This document shows, piece after piece, positions 25,128 through 31,232 of a stretch of DNA of 31,232 bases; position 1 is the first letter of the stretch; each line of letters starts with the position of its first letter. The stretch is from Oscillospiraceae bacterium. GTDB taxonomy: Bacteria > Bacillota > Clostridia > Oscillospirales > UBA929. Made by a program: the position numbers and the translations under genes. The notes beneath the pieces are model-generated. The model saw only the letters and a program-made list of their open reading frames with translations, was not told the DNA's origin and did not search any database. The stretch covers positions 1 to 31,232 of the forward strand of contig JAISVY010000074.1 in NCBI GenBank assembly GCA_031271325.1. The letters are read 5' to 3'.

Positions 25128-25667
25128 TCATATCTCTCCGCCTAATTTCCTCGCGTCGTCCAGTTCGGAGCGTCCGGCGATTTCGCCTTTTTCGTGAAGC
25201 CCGGCGGCGGTGACCGCTCCGGCGTTGTCCCAACCGTAAGCGTCGCATAACCGCTTCAGCATGAACAGAGCGCCTTCATTTACGCTTTCGCTCTTATTGC
25301 CGCACGTCAGCAGCATGGCGGCGCGCTGAACGGGAGCCTTTACGCTGATAAGAGGGTACAGGCGGTCTATCGCGAGCTTTAACTGTGCCGTAACGCTCCA
25401 ATAGTATATCGGCGAGGCCAGCACAAGCGCGTCCGCCTGCCGGATCGCGGTAAGTACCTGCGGAATGTCGTCTTTTTGGACGCACACGCCTTTCTCCAGA
25501 AAGCAGTGACCGCAGCCCACACAGCCGCCGATCTTCAACTCGGCTACCCGGAACAGTTTCACACTCTTCCCCGCCGATACCGCGCCCTCAATAAACGCGG
25601 CGGCGAGCATATCGGTGTTGCCGCCTGCTCTCGGTGAGCCGGACAGCAGGACGATGTTCTTGCTCAT
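25128..25667 (-). CDS. flavodoxin-like NAD(P)H:FMN reductase / iron-sulfur flavoprotein
   Basis: A 179-residue protein of the NADPH-dependent FMN reductase superfamily. It starts with the FMN phosphate loop LLSGSPRAGGNTDML, followed by a Cys-rich CVGCGHCFLEKGVCVQKDD, as in iron-sulfur flavoproteins. ADALVLASPIYYWSVTAQLKLAIDR is the standard flavin-binding block, and LLTCGNKS follows. Such enzymes pass electrons to small acceptors or oxygen species. The ATG at 25667 has AGGGGG about 8 nt upstream and its own promoter. It does not belong to the transfer machinery and is best viewed as cargo or host gene. The substrate cannot be told. Confidence 0.88.
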   Translation of the reverse strand: MSKNIVLLSGSPRAGGNTDMLAAAFIEGAVSAGKSVKLFRVAELKIGGCVGCGHCFLEKGVCVQKDDIPQVLTAIRQADALVLASPIYYWSVTAQLKLAIDRLYPLISVKAPVQRAAMLLTCGNKSESVNEGALFMLKRLCDAYGWDNAGAVTAAGLHEKGEIAGRSELDDARKLGGEI

Positions 25668-25696
25668 TGGATTTCCCCCTTGCTCTTAATGGGATC

Positions 25697-25725
25697 AGTA
25701 TAACATACAGAGCGTAAAAAGTCAG
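25697..25725 (-). promoter_or_regulatory. promoter of the flavin reductase gene
   Basis: On the minus strand CTGACT (25725-25720) and TATACT (25702-25697) are separated by 17 nt and lie just ahead of the reductase ribosome binding site. It is a good sigma-A match. Confidence 0.6.
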
Positions 25726-25747
25726 GGGGTTTTTGGGGGAGAACCCT

Positions 25748-25921
25748 TCACCCCTGCCGCCGTTCCACGAACCACCGATCCTCATCCCGCCAGATATACG
25801 TCGTTTTCCCGTCGATGCGAACGGCGTAGCGGATTCCGAGACCTCCGCCCCGGATGCTCGCGGCGCGGCGCACTTCAAGAACACGGTCAATCTCGTAACG
25901 GTGACCGAGTAGGTGTTGTTT
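25748..25921 (-). pseudogene. small hypothetical ORF lacking a usual start
   Basis: The minus-strand frame between a TGA at 25924-25922 and the stop at 25750-25748 reads HRYEIDRVLEVRRAAS, then GLGIRYAVRIDGKTTYIW and RDEDRWFVERRQG. This looks like a compact all-beta protein of ~55 residues of the kind found in Clostridia mobile elements. No ATG, GTG or TTG precedes HRYEI in frame; the first candidate is GTG at 25873, which would cut off the first strand. It is probably 5'-truncated. The reading frame looks like a real protein, but no function can be given. Confidence 0.4.
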
Positions 25922-26156
25922 TCACGCTAAACTCCGCTTATATAGAATTTATCATCACGATCAATTGCCACGCTTAACAACTCGCTTCGCTCGGAGCAAA
26001 CGGCTTCGTCTGCACCCTGCTATATAAGCATACCGCAATGCCAAATATTTGTCAAAGCCGCCGTTCCTGTTTATGGAGCGGCAATTATTATTTATGGGGG
26101 ATTCACCGAATGAGCGATTACGTAAAAATGATTCAATGTTCTCGATGGAGGTAGTA

Positions 26157-26534
26157 ATGTATGACGTCACAACCGAAAATCGCGCGGGTATTTCCGCGGC
26201 GCACCAAAGCGACACCGGACGGATGTATTTCGCCTATGATACGCCGTCTGATCTTGAGCCGTTGATTCAAGCCGGACGGATCCTGCGGGACGGAGGGATT
26301 ACGAAAGCCTCTCACCGGGCGGCTTGTTATGTGTTGATCGGCTATCCCGGCGATACGATGGATGCCGCCGACGCGCGCCTGCGCGCCGCGTGGAGCGCGG
26401 GCTTCGTTCCCTACGCCATGCTCTACCGGGATGATTCCGGCGCGACAGACGCCGAATGGCGGCGTTTTCAGCGCGCTTGGCTGCGCCCGGAGATCGTGTT
26501 GAGTCAGCTAAAAAATGTGAAGGAGGCTGCGTAA
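26157..26534 (+). CDS. radical SAM protein C-terminal remnant
   Basis: A 125-residue product from ATG 26157, which has GGAGG 5 nt upstream. The frame is open further up to 26049, but without a good ribosome site. MYFAYDTPSDLEPLIQAGRI, ACYVLIGYPGDTMDAADARL and FVPYAMLYRDD match the C-terminal half of phage/ICE-type radical SAM proteins. The N-terminal half with the CxxxCxxC iron-sulfur site is absent, so the classic radical chemistry is impossible. Either this is a decaying remnant with a new start or the half-domain is kept for another purpose. It abuts the DUF3849 gene with the same polarity. Confidence 0.6.
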   Translation: MYDVTTENRAGISAAHQSDTGRMYFAYDTPSDLEPLIQAGRILRDGGITKASHRAACYVLIGYPGDTMDAADARLRAAWSAGFVPYAMLYRDDSGATDAEWRRFQRAWLRPEIVLSQLKNVKEAA

Positions 26535-27188
26535 ATGGACGGCTGTAATATCTATCCCCATTCCCTTGAATACGCCAAGCAAAACGGCGAACTTGAGCTG
26601 TGGCGTGAGGATATGCGTCAGAACAATGCGTGTGCCAAAGCGATAGACGAGGCGATCCGCGCTTGTAACTATGAACAGTACCGCTATAAGTTCAGCGAAG
26701 CGGTCAACGCGGTTGTTGGCAAGTTTGGTTATGAGCGGGTGACGCGAACACTGGCGGGCACTGTCGCTGGAAGTGATAACGACGGGCGCTTTACATCCGA
26801 AAACAGGCAGTGGGCGCAACGGTTCGGTATTCCGCATGACCACTGCAGTGAGTTTGTTTTTGATACTCACAGATACGTGCTAGACGGCTTTATCAGCTCT
26901 GTGCGAAAGGCTCATGTGGAGATGCTGGCGCAGGAGGTCGGGCAATATGAGAAAAGTCACCGTATGGCAGAGCGTAACCGCCTGACATGGTACCACAGCG
27001 ATTTCGGCGTTTTCGTCCCCAACGCCAACGTTTCGGAGGAGCGGCTGATGAAGCGGTATGCTGAAATCATGGAAAAGAAAGCGGAGCGGCAGTCTGTTTT
27101 GAAGCAGATTCGCGAAGCTGAAAAGGTTCCCAAACCACCGCGTAAACCGAAAGCGCCGGATAAGAAGCGGGAGGGTGAAGATCGATGA
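26535..27188 (+). CDS. DUF3849 domain protein
   Basis: A 217-residue protein. YPHSLEYAKQNGELELWRED followed by NNACAKAIDEAIR, then RFTSENRQWAQRF and VLDGFISSVRKA, are the recognisable DUF3849 blocks seen across Clostridia conjugative elements. Biochemical role is unknown. The C-terminus (about 180-217) is a Lys/Pro-rich basic tail. It starts directly after the radical-SAM remnant and ends with a 4-nt overlap (ATGA) onto the next small gene, so it is part of the relaxosome operon that runs to mobC. Confidence 0.8.
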   Translation: MDGCNIYPHSLEYAKQNGELELWREDMRQNNACAKAIDEAIRACNYEQYRYKFSEAVNAVVGKFGYERVTRTLAGTVAGSDNDGRFTSENRQWAQRFGIPHDHCSEFVFDTHRYVLDGFISSVRKAHVEMLAQEVGQYEKSHRMAERNRLTWYHSDFGVFVPNANVSEERLMKRYAEIMEKKAERQSVLKQIREAEKVPKPPRKPKAPDKKREGEDR

Positions 27189-27376
27189 AGCTGACAATCG
27201 AAGAGGCGTGGTTGTTCGCTCTCTACCATTCCGGCTCCGTTGCCGAGACCGCTAACGTGATACGGGAAGCCCTGCCGGATATTACGGAACGCTCCGAACT
27301 CGCCGCCGCCGAGAGCCTTCTGCAGAAACTGGAAGGCGGCGTTACAACAGCGGAAAGCGGGTGTCTAGATGTCTGA
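27185..27376 (+). CDS. small helical protein before mobC (paralogue of 28072-28266)
   Basis: 63 residues, predicted helical: MKLTIEEAWLFALYHSGSVA, ET, then a Glu/Leu-rich segment. It aligns with the 64-residue product of 28072-28266: M(K/N)LT(I/V)xE, HSG(S/T)(V/L)(A/S)ET and a final L-x-K-L. The start overlaps the DUF3849 stop by 4 nt, and the end overlaps mobC by 8 nt. Such proteins are common next to mobC in these elements. Function is unknown; a relaxosome accessory or regulator is plausible from position only. Confidence 0.7.
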   Translation: MKLTIEEAWLFALYHSGSVAETANVIREALPDITERSELAAAESLLQKLEGGVTTAESGCLDV

Positions 27377-27719
27377 GAAGAAGCCGAACCGTAAACGGTC
27401 GGTTCATTTTCATTTTTGGGCGGATGAAGAGGAAGCCGCTCTGATCCGCGAACGCATGGAGAGCTTGGGCGTAACGAGCTTGGGTGCGTATATGAGAAAG
27501 ATGGCGATCGACGGATACCATATCAACATCGATCTCTCGGACGTGCGGGAGCTTGTATCGCTTCTGCGGCGATGCTCGAACAACCTCAACCAGATTGCGA
27601 AGCGCGCCAATGAGACGCGCAGTATCCACGTAGCCGACATAGCGGATTTGCGCCGGCAATATGACACGCTGTGGGAAGCGGCGAATGGGATTCTTGCGGG
27701 GCTTGCGAAGATTAAGTAG
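27369..27719 (+). CDS. mobC: MobC-type relaxosome protein
   Basis: A 116-residue protein of the MobC family, which binds at oriT and helps the relaxase open the strands. After a basic N-terminus (KPNRKRSVHFHFWADEEE) comes a ribbon-helix-helix-like region with LGAYMRKMAIDGY. It ends with the MobC signature ELVSLLRRCSNNLNQIAKRANET. Length is normal. The start overlaps the upstream small gene by 8 nt. Right behind it lies a block of long repeats, the expected kind of place for an origin of transfer. Confidence 0.88.
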   Translation: MSEKKPNRKRSVHFHFWADEEEAALIRERMESLGVTSLGAYMRKMAIDGYHINIDLSDVRELVSLLRRCSNNLNQIAKRANETRSIHVADIADLRRQYDTLWEAANGILAGLAKIK

Positions 27720-27723
27720 AGCC

Positions 27724-27976
27724 GAGCTGTGGACAGCTCGAATTATTGTCACGTTCCACGACGCCCGGCGGGCGGTTGTCTTTCGGCCTTCGGCCACGCT
27801 CGCAGGCTCGCTGTGCCTACGTCCTCCAAGTCAACCTGCCGGGCTGTGGAACAGCTCTTTTGTGTTGTCACGTTCCATGCGCGCCCCGTTGCCGGTCGCC
27901 TAAGCTGTTACGGCTACGCTCGCTGGCTCGCTATGCCTGCACACCTTAGTCTCCCTACGGGGCGATGGAACAGCTC
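27724..27976. repeat. ~118-bp imperfect tandem repeats behind mobC (candidate oriT/regulatory zone)
   Basis: Three copies of a core (G)GGCTGTGGAACAGCTC start at 27724, 27841 and 27960, so the period is 117-119 bp. The first two are full units that also share TTGTCACGTTCCA and CGCTCGC(A/T)GGCTCGCT(G/A)TGCCT. The first core is a perfect palindrome, GAGCTGT-GG-ACAGCTC (27724-27739). No convincing gene lies in 27720-28071. Its position between mobC and the relaxase fits an oriT, but no nick site is recognised. Confidence 0.6.
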
Positions 27977-28026
27977 TTCAAAAGAAAACAAACGGAAAAC
28001 AGCAGCCAAACGGCCTTGTAAAGCCT

Positions 28027-28057
28027 CTCCCGACAGAGTTAACATCACGGCCGGGAG
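28027..28057 (+). promoter_or_regulatory. hairpin hiding the ribosome site of the 64-residue gene
   Basis: CTCCCG (28027-28032) can pair with CGGGAG (28052-28057), which forms the left half of the strong GGGAGGAGG ribosome site. The stem extends with a bulge (CCTCTCCCG against CGGGAGGAGG). The RNA could therefore switch translation of the next gene. Confidence 0.35.
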
Positions 28058-28071
28058 GAGGTGATGGGATC

Positions 28072-28266
28072 ATGAATTTAACGGTGAAGGAAATGGAGGT
28101 ACTCTGCGTATTCCACTCCGGGACGCTCTCCGAGACGTTGGAGAAGCTCCGTACCGCCGCATCGGACAACACAGACCAAACGAGACGGGAAGACATACTT
28201 AGTTTGATCGGTAAGTTGTCCGGCTTGAAAGACGGCGAAGCGGTGTCACTGGCGTTCGAGAGGTAG
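28072..28266 (+). CDS. small helical protein (paralogue of 27185-27376)
   Basis: 64 residues: MNLTVKEMEVLCVFHSGTLS, ET, then a helical Asp/Arg-rich segment and a Leu/Ser tail. It clearly matches the 63-residue protein ahead of mobC over the whole length, so the two come from a duplication around the mobC-repeat segment. A very strong ribosome site (GGAGGAGGTGA) precedes the ATG and may be masked by a hairpin. Role unknown. Confidence 0.65.
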   Translation: MNLTVKEMEVLCVFHSGTLSETLEKLRTAASDNTDQTRREDILSLIGKLSGLKDGEAVSLAFER

Positions 28267-28304
28267 TAAGAGAGAGGATGGTGCGGCAGAGGTTATCACA
28301 TTTT

Positions 28305-28691
28305 TTACGCGCGCCCTGCTGTACCGTCCTTCTTTTTTTGCGAACATTTCTCTCTCATCTTCTGCAGAGCGATATACTCCACGACGGCGGCGCGGCCTGC
28401 CGTTCCGAGGCATATTACATCGATCATAACGTCTTTCAGCGTGACGCCATCAACTACCTTTTTACTCAATCCCGGAACGCCGCTGAGACCGTCTATCCGT
28501 CCCATCAGGTAATCGGCGGAAACGTTGTAATGATCGGCAAGTAAAGCGAGAGCGCGGAGCGGCAGCTCGCTCTCGCCGGTTTCGTATTTCGAATACTGCT
28601 GCTGTGTCGTACCGATTATCGCGGCTATGTCGGATTGCTTCAGATCCCGATCCTCACGCATCTCACGCAGGATTTCGTTACACGGTTTCAT
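28305..28691 (-). CDS. XRE-family helix-turn-helix regulator
   Basis: About 128 residues. The N-terminal lambda-repressor-type domain is clear: LKQSDIAAIIGTTQQQYSKY, ETGESELPLRALALLADHYN, VSADYLMGR. The C-terminal ~55 residues have a basic end. ATG 28691 is preferred over the GTG at 28700, because AGAGG lies about 10 nt before it and almost touches the GTG. It faces the pseudo-receiver gene across a shared control region with a GTGT-ATC-ACAC palindrome (28719-28729), so it most likely represses itself and the divergent gene. A control role for the element is inference. Confidence 0.88.
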   Translation of the reverse strand: MKPCNEILREMREDRDLKQSDIAAIIGTTQQQYSKYETGESELPLRALALLADHYNVSADYLMGRIDGLSGVPGLSKKVVDGVTLKDVMIDVICLGTAGRAAVVEYIALQKMREKCSQKKKDGTAGRA

Positions 28692-28718
28692 AGATGACAC
28701 ACCTCTTTAATGTTGATA

Positions 28719-28729
28719 GTGTATCACAC
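28719..28729. promoter_or_regulatory. palindrome, candidate XRE operator
   Basis: GTGTATCACAC is a perfect inverted repeat (GTGT-ATC-ACAC) in the space between the divergent XRE and pseudo-receiver genes, 15 nt ahead of the plus-strand -35 box. Confidence 0.45.
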
Positions 28730-28743
28730 ACATCAGAATTGTA

Positions 28744-28772
28744 TTGACAAAGACAATCAGAAGGCGTATACT
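28744..28772 (+). promoter_or_regulatory. strong sigma-A promoter of the pseudo-receiver gene
   Basis: TTGACA (28744-28749, perfect -35) and TATACT (28767-28772) are 17 nt apart. The promoter reads into the gene at 28811 and possibly into the relaxase. The upstream palindrome suggests control by the XRE protein. Confidence 0.8.
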
Positions 28773-28810
28773 GTTTATCGTACATCTTATAATGGTGGTG
28801 AAATAAAATC

Positions 28811-29299
28811 ATGAAGAAGCCGGCAGCGTTCCCCTTCGAGCTTTCCGAAACAGACCGAAGGCTGGACGCGATGGATTACAGCAAAGCAAGAGCGCAGATA
28901 TCGTCCATGCTCCCCATTACCTTCGGCGCGGAGATCCGCGTATTGATTTTAACAGACCGGCTCCCCGGCTGCGCGCGGGGTCTCTACGAGTATCTGAGCA
29001 ACAGCGACGATATTACGGTCCGCATGGTATATACGCTGAAGGATGCTCGGAAAGCCATGCGCTTTCGTTCGTTCGACTTCTTGATCATCGTGGGGATGCT
29101 TGAGAAACGTAAGAATTACGAGTCCATTCAAATCATTCGGAGGAAGAACCCAAACGCCCGCGTGATCATGTACGCCTTATTGGATTGGGCCATCCGGGAT
29201 ATATGCGCGGAGTATGGTATCGAGTGTTCGTACAGCAGGAAGGTACCGATGGAAGGATTCATTTCGTATATGCGGCAGCAGTATAGGAAGCAACCATAG
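28811..29299 (+). CDS. degenerate response-regulator receiver protein
   Basis: 162 residues. From about residue 40 it follows the CheY-like receiver pattern: strand 1 IRVLILTD, strand 3 FDFLIIVGML, strand 4 ARVIMYALLD and strand 5 IECSYSRKVPMEGF, which keeps the conserved Lys. At the phospho-acceptor position in strand 3 a Val takes the place of Asp, so it cannot be phosphorylated in the usual way. No output domain is present. It has its own strong promoter and lies just ahead of the relaxase gene. I infer a pseudo-receiver used for protein-protein control; the fold call is from pattern reading only. Confidence 0.6.
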   Translation: MKKPAAFPFELSETDRRLDAMDYSKARAQISSMLPITFGAEIRVLILTDRLPGCARGLYEYLSNSDDITVRMVYTLKDARKAMRFRSFDFLIIVGMLEKRKNYESIQIIRRKNPNARVIMYALLDWAIRDICAEYGIECSYSRKVPMEGFISYMRQQYRKQP

Positions 29300-29372
29300 C
29301 CGGAGGCGCTCCGGCATAGACCGCCCGGTGAGATTCGCCGGGCGGTTGACTTTGTCTTGGAGGGGTGAATCG

Positions 29373-30641
29373 ATGGCGACAACAAAGCTCATGGCTCTGC
29401 ATAGCGGCATGGGGCGGAGTGTGATAAAGGCTCTGCGGGACAGTATCGATTATATGGGGAATCCGTTCAAGACCGAAGGCGGCGAGTTGATATCCTCCTA
29501 TGAGTGCGACGCGCGGACAGCGGATGTTGAGTTCCTGTTATCCAAGCAAAAGTATACCGCGCTCACGGGGCGGAATCAAGGAAAAAGAGATGTCGTCGCT
29601 TACCATGTCCGGCAGAGTTTCAAGCCCGGAGAGATTACGGCGGAAGATGCTAACCGTATCGGGTATGAGCTCGCGATGCGGTTCACCAAGGGGAAATACG
29701 CTTTTCTCATCTGCACCCATACCGATAAAGCCCATATACACAACCATATCATATGGAACAGTACGGCGCTGGACTGCCGGAGGAAGTTTCGGAATTTTCA
29801 TCACTCCGCTTTCGCTTTGAGACGATGCAGTGACATCCTCTGCGCGGAGAACGGTCTGTCCGTCGTTGAGAAACCGAAACCAAGTCAAGGGAAAAACTAC
29901 GGGGCGCATGTATTCGGCGGCAACCGGCCGCCGTCTTTTCAACAGAGGCTCCGCCGCTCCATCGACGCCGCGCTGGAGAAGAAGCCATTGACCTTTGAGG
30001 AGTTCCTCACGCTGATGAGAGAATCCGGCTGTGTGGTTTTGGATGGCAGGAAGCATCTGAAATTCCTCGCCGCCCATGAGGACGGTCTGCCGGATCAGAA
30101 GATGCCCACGCGCTGTGACACCCTGCGCGGCGACTACACCGTCTCGGCGATCCTTGAACGCATCGGGATTGCTTCTTCCTCTGCCGGTAAAGAACGCGCA
30201 ACATATAAGCCCGGCTTGCTGATCGATATTGAAGCCAAGCTGCGCGAGGGCAAGGGCGCGGGTGTGCTACATTATAGAGGGTGTAAATCATTACACCACT
30301 ATAAAACTTTGGTAGCACAGGCATTTGCGGCACTTGCAAGCTGTGGCGGCCAACATCGGAAGGAGCAAAAAAACCATGAGCGACCTCACCTACACCCGCG
30401 TCGGGGACTACCTGCTTCCGGACATTGTTTTGCGCGAACCGCCGCGCGAAACCATCCCGCCCCTCGGCAGATACGGTCGGATGCACAAAGAGTACCTGCG
30501 GGAAAACAAACCAGCGCTGTACGCAGAACTGCTACTCACCGAGCGCCTGTATCCCCTCTGCCGGGAGGTAGACGAAGCGTCGGCAACCAGACTGGCGGCG
30601 ATTGCAGACCACGAAACAGCGCACGAGTGTATCCTCTCTGA
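29373..30641 (+). CDS. MobA/VirD2-type relaxase, 3' half replaced
   Basis: The relaxase nicks oriT and leads the strand into the channel. The N-terminal domain is present: MATTKLMALHSGMGRSVIKA, ...SIDYMGNPFKT, and the metal-binding His motif THTDKAHIHNHIIWNS (about residues 115-130). Native sequence runs to LLIDIEAKLREGKGAG (about 30263). Family members continue there with YERWAK... for over a hundred more residues. Here the frame runs instead into an inserted hairpin and antisense-like codons to a stop at 30641. ATG 29373 is chosen because GGAGGGG lies 7 nt upstream. The longer frame from 29214 overlaps the preceding gene. The nicking domain looks whole, but the C-terminal half is lost. Confidence 0.8.
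   Translation: MATTKLMALHSGMGRSVIKALRDSIDYMGNPFKTEGGELISSYECDARTADVEFLLSKQKYTALTGRNQGKRDVVAYHVRQSFKPGEITAEDANRIGYELAMRFTKGKYAFLICTHTDKAHIHNHIIWNSTALDCRRKFRNFHHSAFALRRCSDILCAENGLSVVEKPKPSQGKNYGAHVFGGNRPPSFQQRLRRSIDAALEKKPLTFEEFLTLMRESGCVVLDGRKHLKFLAAHEDGLPDQKMPTRCDTLRGDYTVSAILERIGIASSSAGKERATYKPGLLIDIEAKLREGKGAGVLHYRGCKSLHHYKTLVAQAFAALASCGGQHRKEQKNHERPHLHPRRGLPASGHCFARTAARNHPAPRQIRSDAQRVPAGKQTSAVRRTATHRAPVSPLPGGRRSVGNQTGGDCRPRNSARVYPL
30264..30318. repeat. 55-nt three-stem hairpin at the relaxase break point
   Basis: Nested arms are GTGCTAC (30264-30270) with GTAGCAC (30312-30318), TATAG (30273-30277) with CTATA (30299-30303), and GGTGTAA (30280-30286) with TTACACC (30291-30297). It begins exactly where relaxase homology ends, so it probably marks the left end of the tnpV unit or forms its RNA leader. 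Confidence 0.65.
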
Positions 30642-30657
30642 ATTGGTTTACATCTGA
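30376..30657 (+). CDS. tnpV: TnpV family transposon-encoded protein
   Basis: 93 residues. LTYTRVGDYLLPDI, PLGRYGRMHKEYLRENKPAL and YAELLLTERLYPL are the TnpV signature, a small protein of unknown function common in Clostridia mobile elements. Usual length is about 115 residues. The segment between DEASATRL and the final SELVYI is shorter than in most relatives, so a small internal deletion is likely. GGAAGGAG precedes ATG 30376. It overlaps, in another frame, the non-native tail of the relaxase ORF and comes with the flanking hairpins. Confidence 0.78.
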   Translation: MSDLTYTRVGDYLLPDIVLREPPRETIPPLGRYGRMHKEYLRENKPALYAELLLTERLYPLCREVDEASATRLAAIADHETAHECILSELVYI

Positions 30658-30665
30658 AACATTGC

Positions 30666-30697
30666 GCCGTTAGTATGGTTAGTCGGTACTGACGGCG
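30666..30697. terminator. hairpin behind tnpV
   Basis: CGCCGTTAGTA pairs with TACTGACGGCG (11 bp, one G-U wobble) around an 11-nt loop, 9 nt after the tnpV stop. It has no strong T-run. It could end the transcript or mark the right end of the tnpV unit. Confidence 0.5.
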
Positions 30698-30767
30698 TAA
30701 ATCTTTCCAAAGGGGTTGCACCTTGATAAATACCGTCCCTGTGGCGGTCATAAGACATAATCCGCTT

Positions 30768-31232
30768 TCACTCCGTTTGCGCCCCAGCGTTCCGCAATTC
30801 GTCTTTCAGTTTGGCGGCATCGGTCTGGATGTTGACCCATAGGGCGGCGGTGATGTTCTCAAGCGGGATTTCAATCTTGAAATTCTTTGAGGCAGACCGA
30901 AGCTTAATCCGTGTTTCCTTTTGCTCGTCCTCGGTTTCCGCGCCGAGGATGATTGCGCTGAGCAGCATCAGGATACTTAGACCCTCACTGTGTTCGAGAA
31001 AAAGGCTTAACAACTCCGGCAAGACGGTGAACGGCGCAAGGTTGAGCGCCTCTATGAAATCTTCATCCATTCCGTCAAAGGTGTCCGCCAAATGCTCCAG
31101 CGAACGGTATTCTGTTCCGGCAAGCCGTGAAATAATCCGCAGCTTTCGCGCCGCCTCCGGCGACAGTTTCGTTTCCTTACACACATCGGAAACCGCATGG
31201 TTGGTGTCGGGAATAAGACCGAGCAAATAGTC
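30768..31232 (-). CDS. XRE-type regulator, N-terminus outside the window
   Basis: The frame is open to the window edge. It begins DYLLGLIPDTNHAVSDVCKE, and DYLLGL is the typical end of an XRE helix-turn-helix domain. The visible ~150 residues are helical, with TKLSPEAARKLRIISR and a Leu-rich middle (FTVLPELLSLFLEHSEGLSI). The DNA-binding helices lie beyond 31232. It points toward the tnpV unit and ends about 70 nt from its hairpin. Probably a regulator of a neighbouring element; targets unknown. Confidence 0.65.
   Translation of the reverse strand, partial: DYLLGLIPDTNHAVSDVCKETKLSPEAARKLRIISRLAGTEYRSLEHLADTFDGMDEDFIEALNLAPFTVLPELLSLFLEHSEGLSILMLLSAIILGAETEDEQKETRIKLRSASKNFKIEIPLENITAALWVNIQTDAAKLKDELRNAGAQTE

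Noticed and set aside
27724..27976. CRISPR array
   Set aside because: The three repeat units are ~118 bp, diverged along their length, and lack short identical repeats with unique spacers; no cas genes.
30264..30318. Integron attC site
   Set aside because: The hairpin lacks the GTTRRRY/RYYYAAC core and no integron integrase or gene cassettes are present.

Overview
The window is most of an integrative conjugative element (ICE) of the Tn1549/CTn type found in gut Clostridia, with cargo and signs of decay. This rests on family recognition from the translated proteins: a Gram-positive type IV secretion set (VirD4, Maff2, VirB6/TrbL-like, PrgI, VirB4, M23 hydrolase, DUF4315, DUF4366), MobC, a MobA/VirD2-type relaxase, DUF3849, TnpV and Cna-B adhesins with a sortase. 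The backbone is GC-rich, with strong Shine-Dalgarno sites and frequent TTG/GTG starts, which suggests an Oscillospirales-like Firmicute. The exact host cannot be told from the window.

Layout: (1) 111-12883, plus strand, is a transfer operon. It starts with a 5'-truncated VirD4, then a Maff2 pilin-like protein, a VirB6-like membrane protein, a SpoVG-like protein, an orphan C5 DNA methyltransferase, PrgI, VirB4, a large M23 cell-wall hydrolase, DUF4315, DUF4366, an anchored surface protein and a class-D-like sortase. (2) 12983-20399 holds a proline-rich anchored protein and two giant Cna-B repeat proteins, the second ending in LPRTGY. They are probably surface adhesins for mating contact. (3) 20655-24957, minus strand, is a two-gene unit, mmcQ/yjbR followed by an MBL-fold lipoprotein. 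mmcQ has been split by about 2.96 kb of AT-rich DNA. (4) 25128-25921, minus strand, has a flavodoxin-like reductase and a small 5'-truncated ORF. (5) 26157-28266, plus strand, is the relaxosome area: a radical-SAM remnant, DUF3849, a small protein, MobC, a block of ~118-bp repeats (candidate oriT or regulatory zone) and a paralogue of the small protein. (6) 28305-31232 has an XRE repressor divergent from a degenerate receiver-domain protein, then a relaxase whose 3' half is replaced by a tnpV unit carrying a long hairpin, and a partial XRE gene at the edge.

The most interesting object is the AT-rich insert in mmcQ (about 21841-24798). It has its own sigma-A-type promoter and two genes. The first is a 60-residue protein with one membrane segment, a basic linker and a C-terminal motif STVIQVGD, which matches the RHIM amyloid core (I/V)-Q-(V/I/L/C)-G. 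The second is an 862-residue STAND-type NTPase with helical repeats. Its N-terminus carries a look-alike motif, STIIQADE. The two reading frames are in register and separated only by one TAG codon. I infer a two-component, amyloid-signalling NLR-like defence cassette: the NTPase senses an intruder and templates the small membrane effector through matched motifs.
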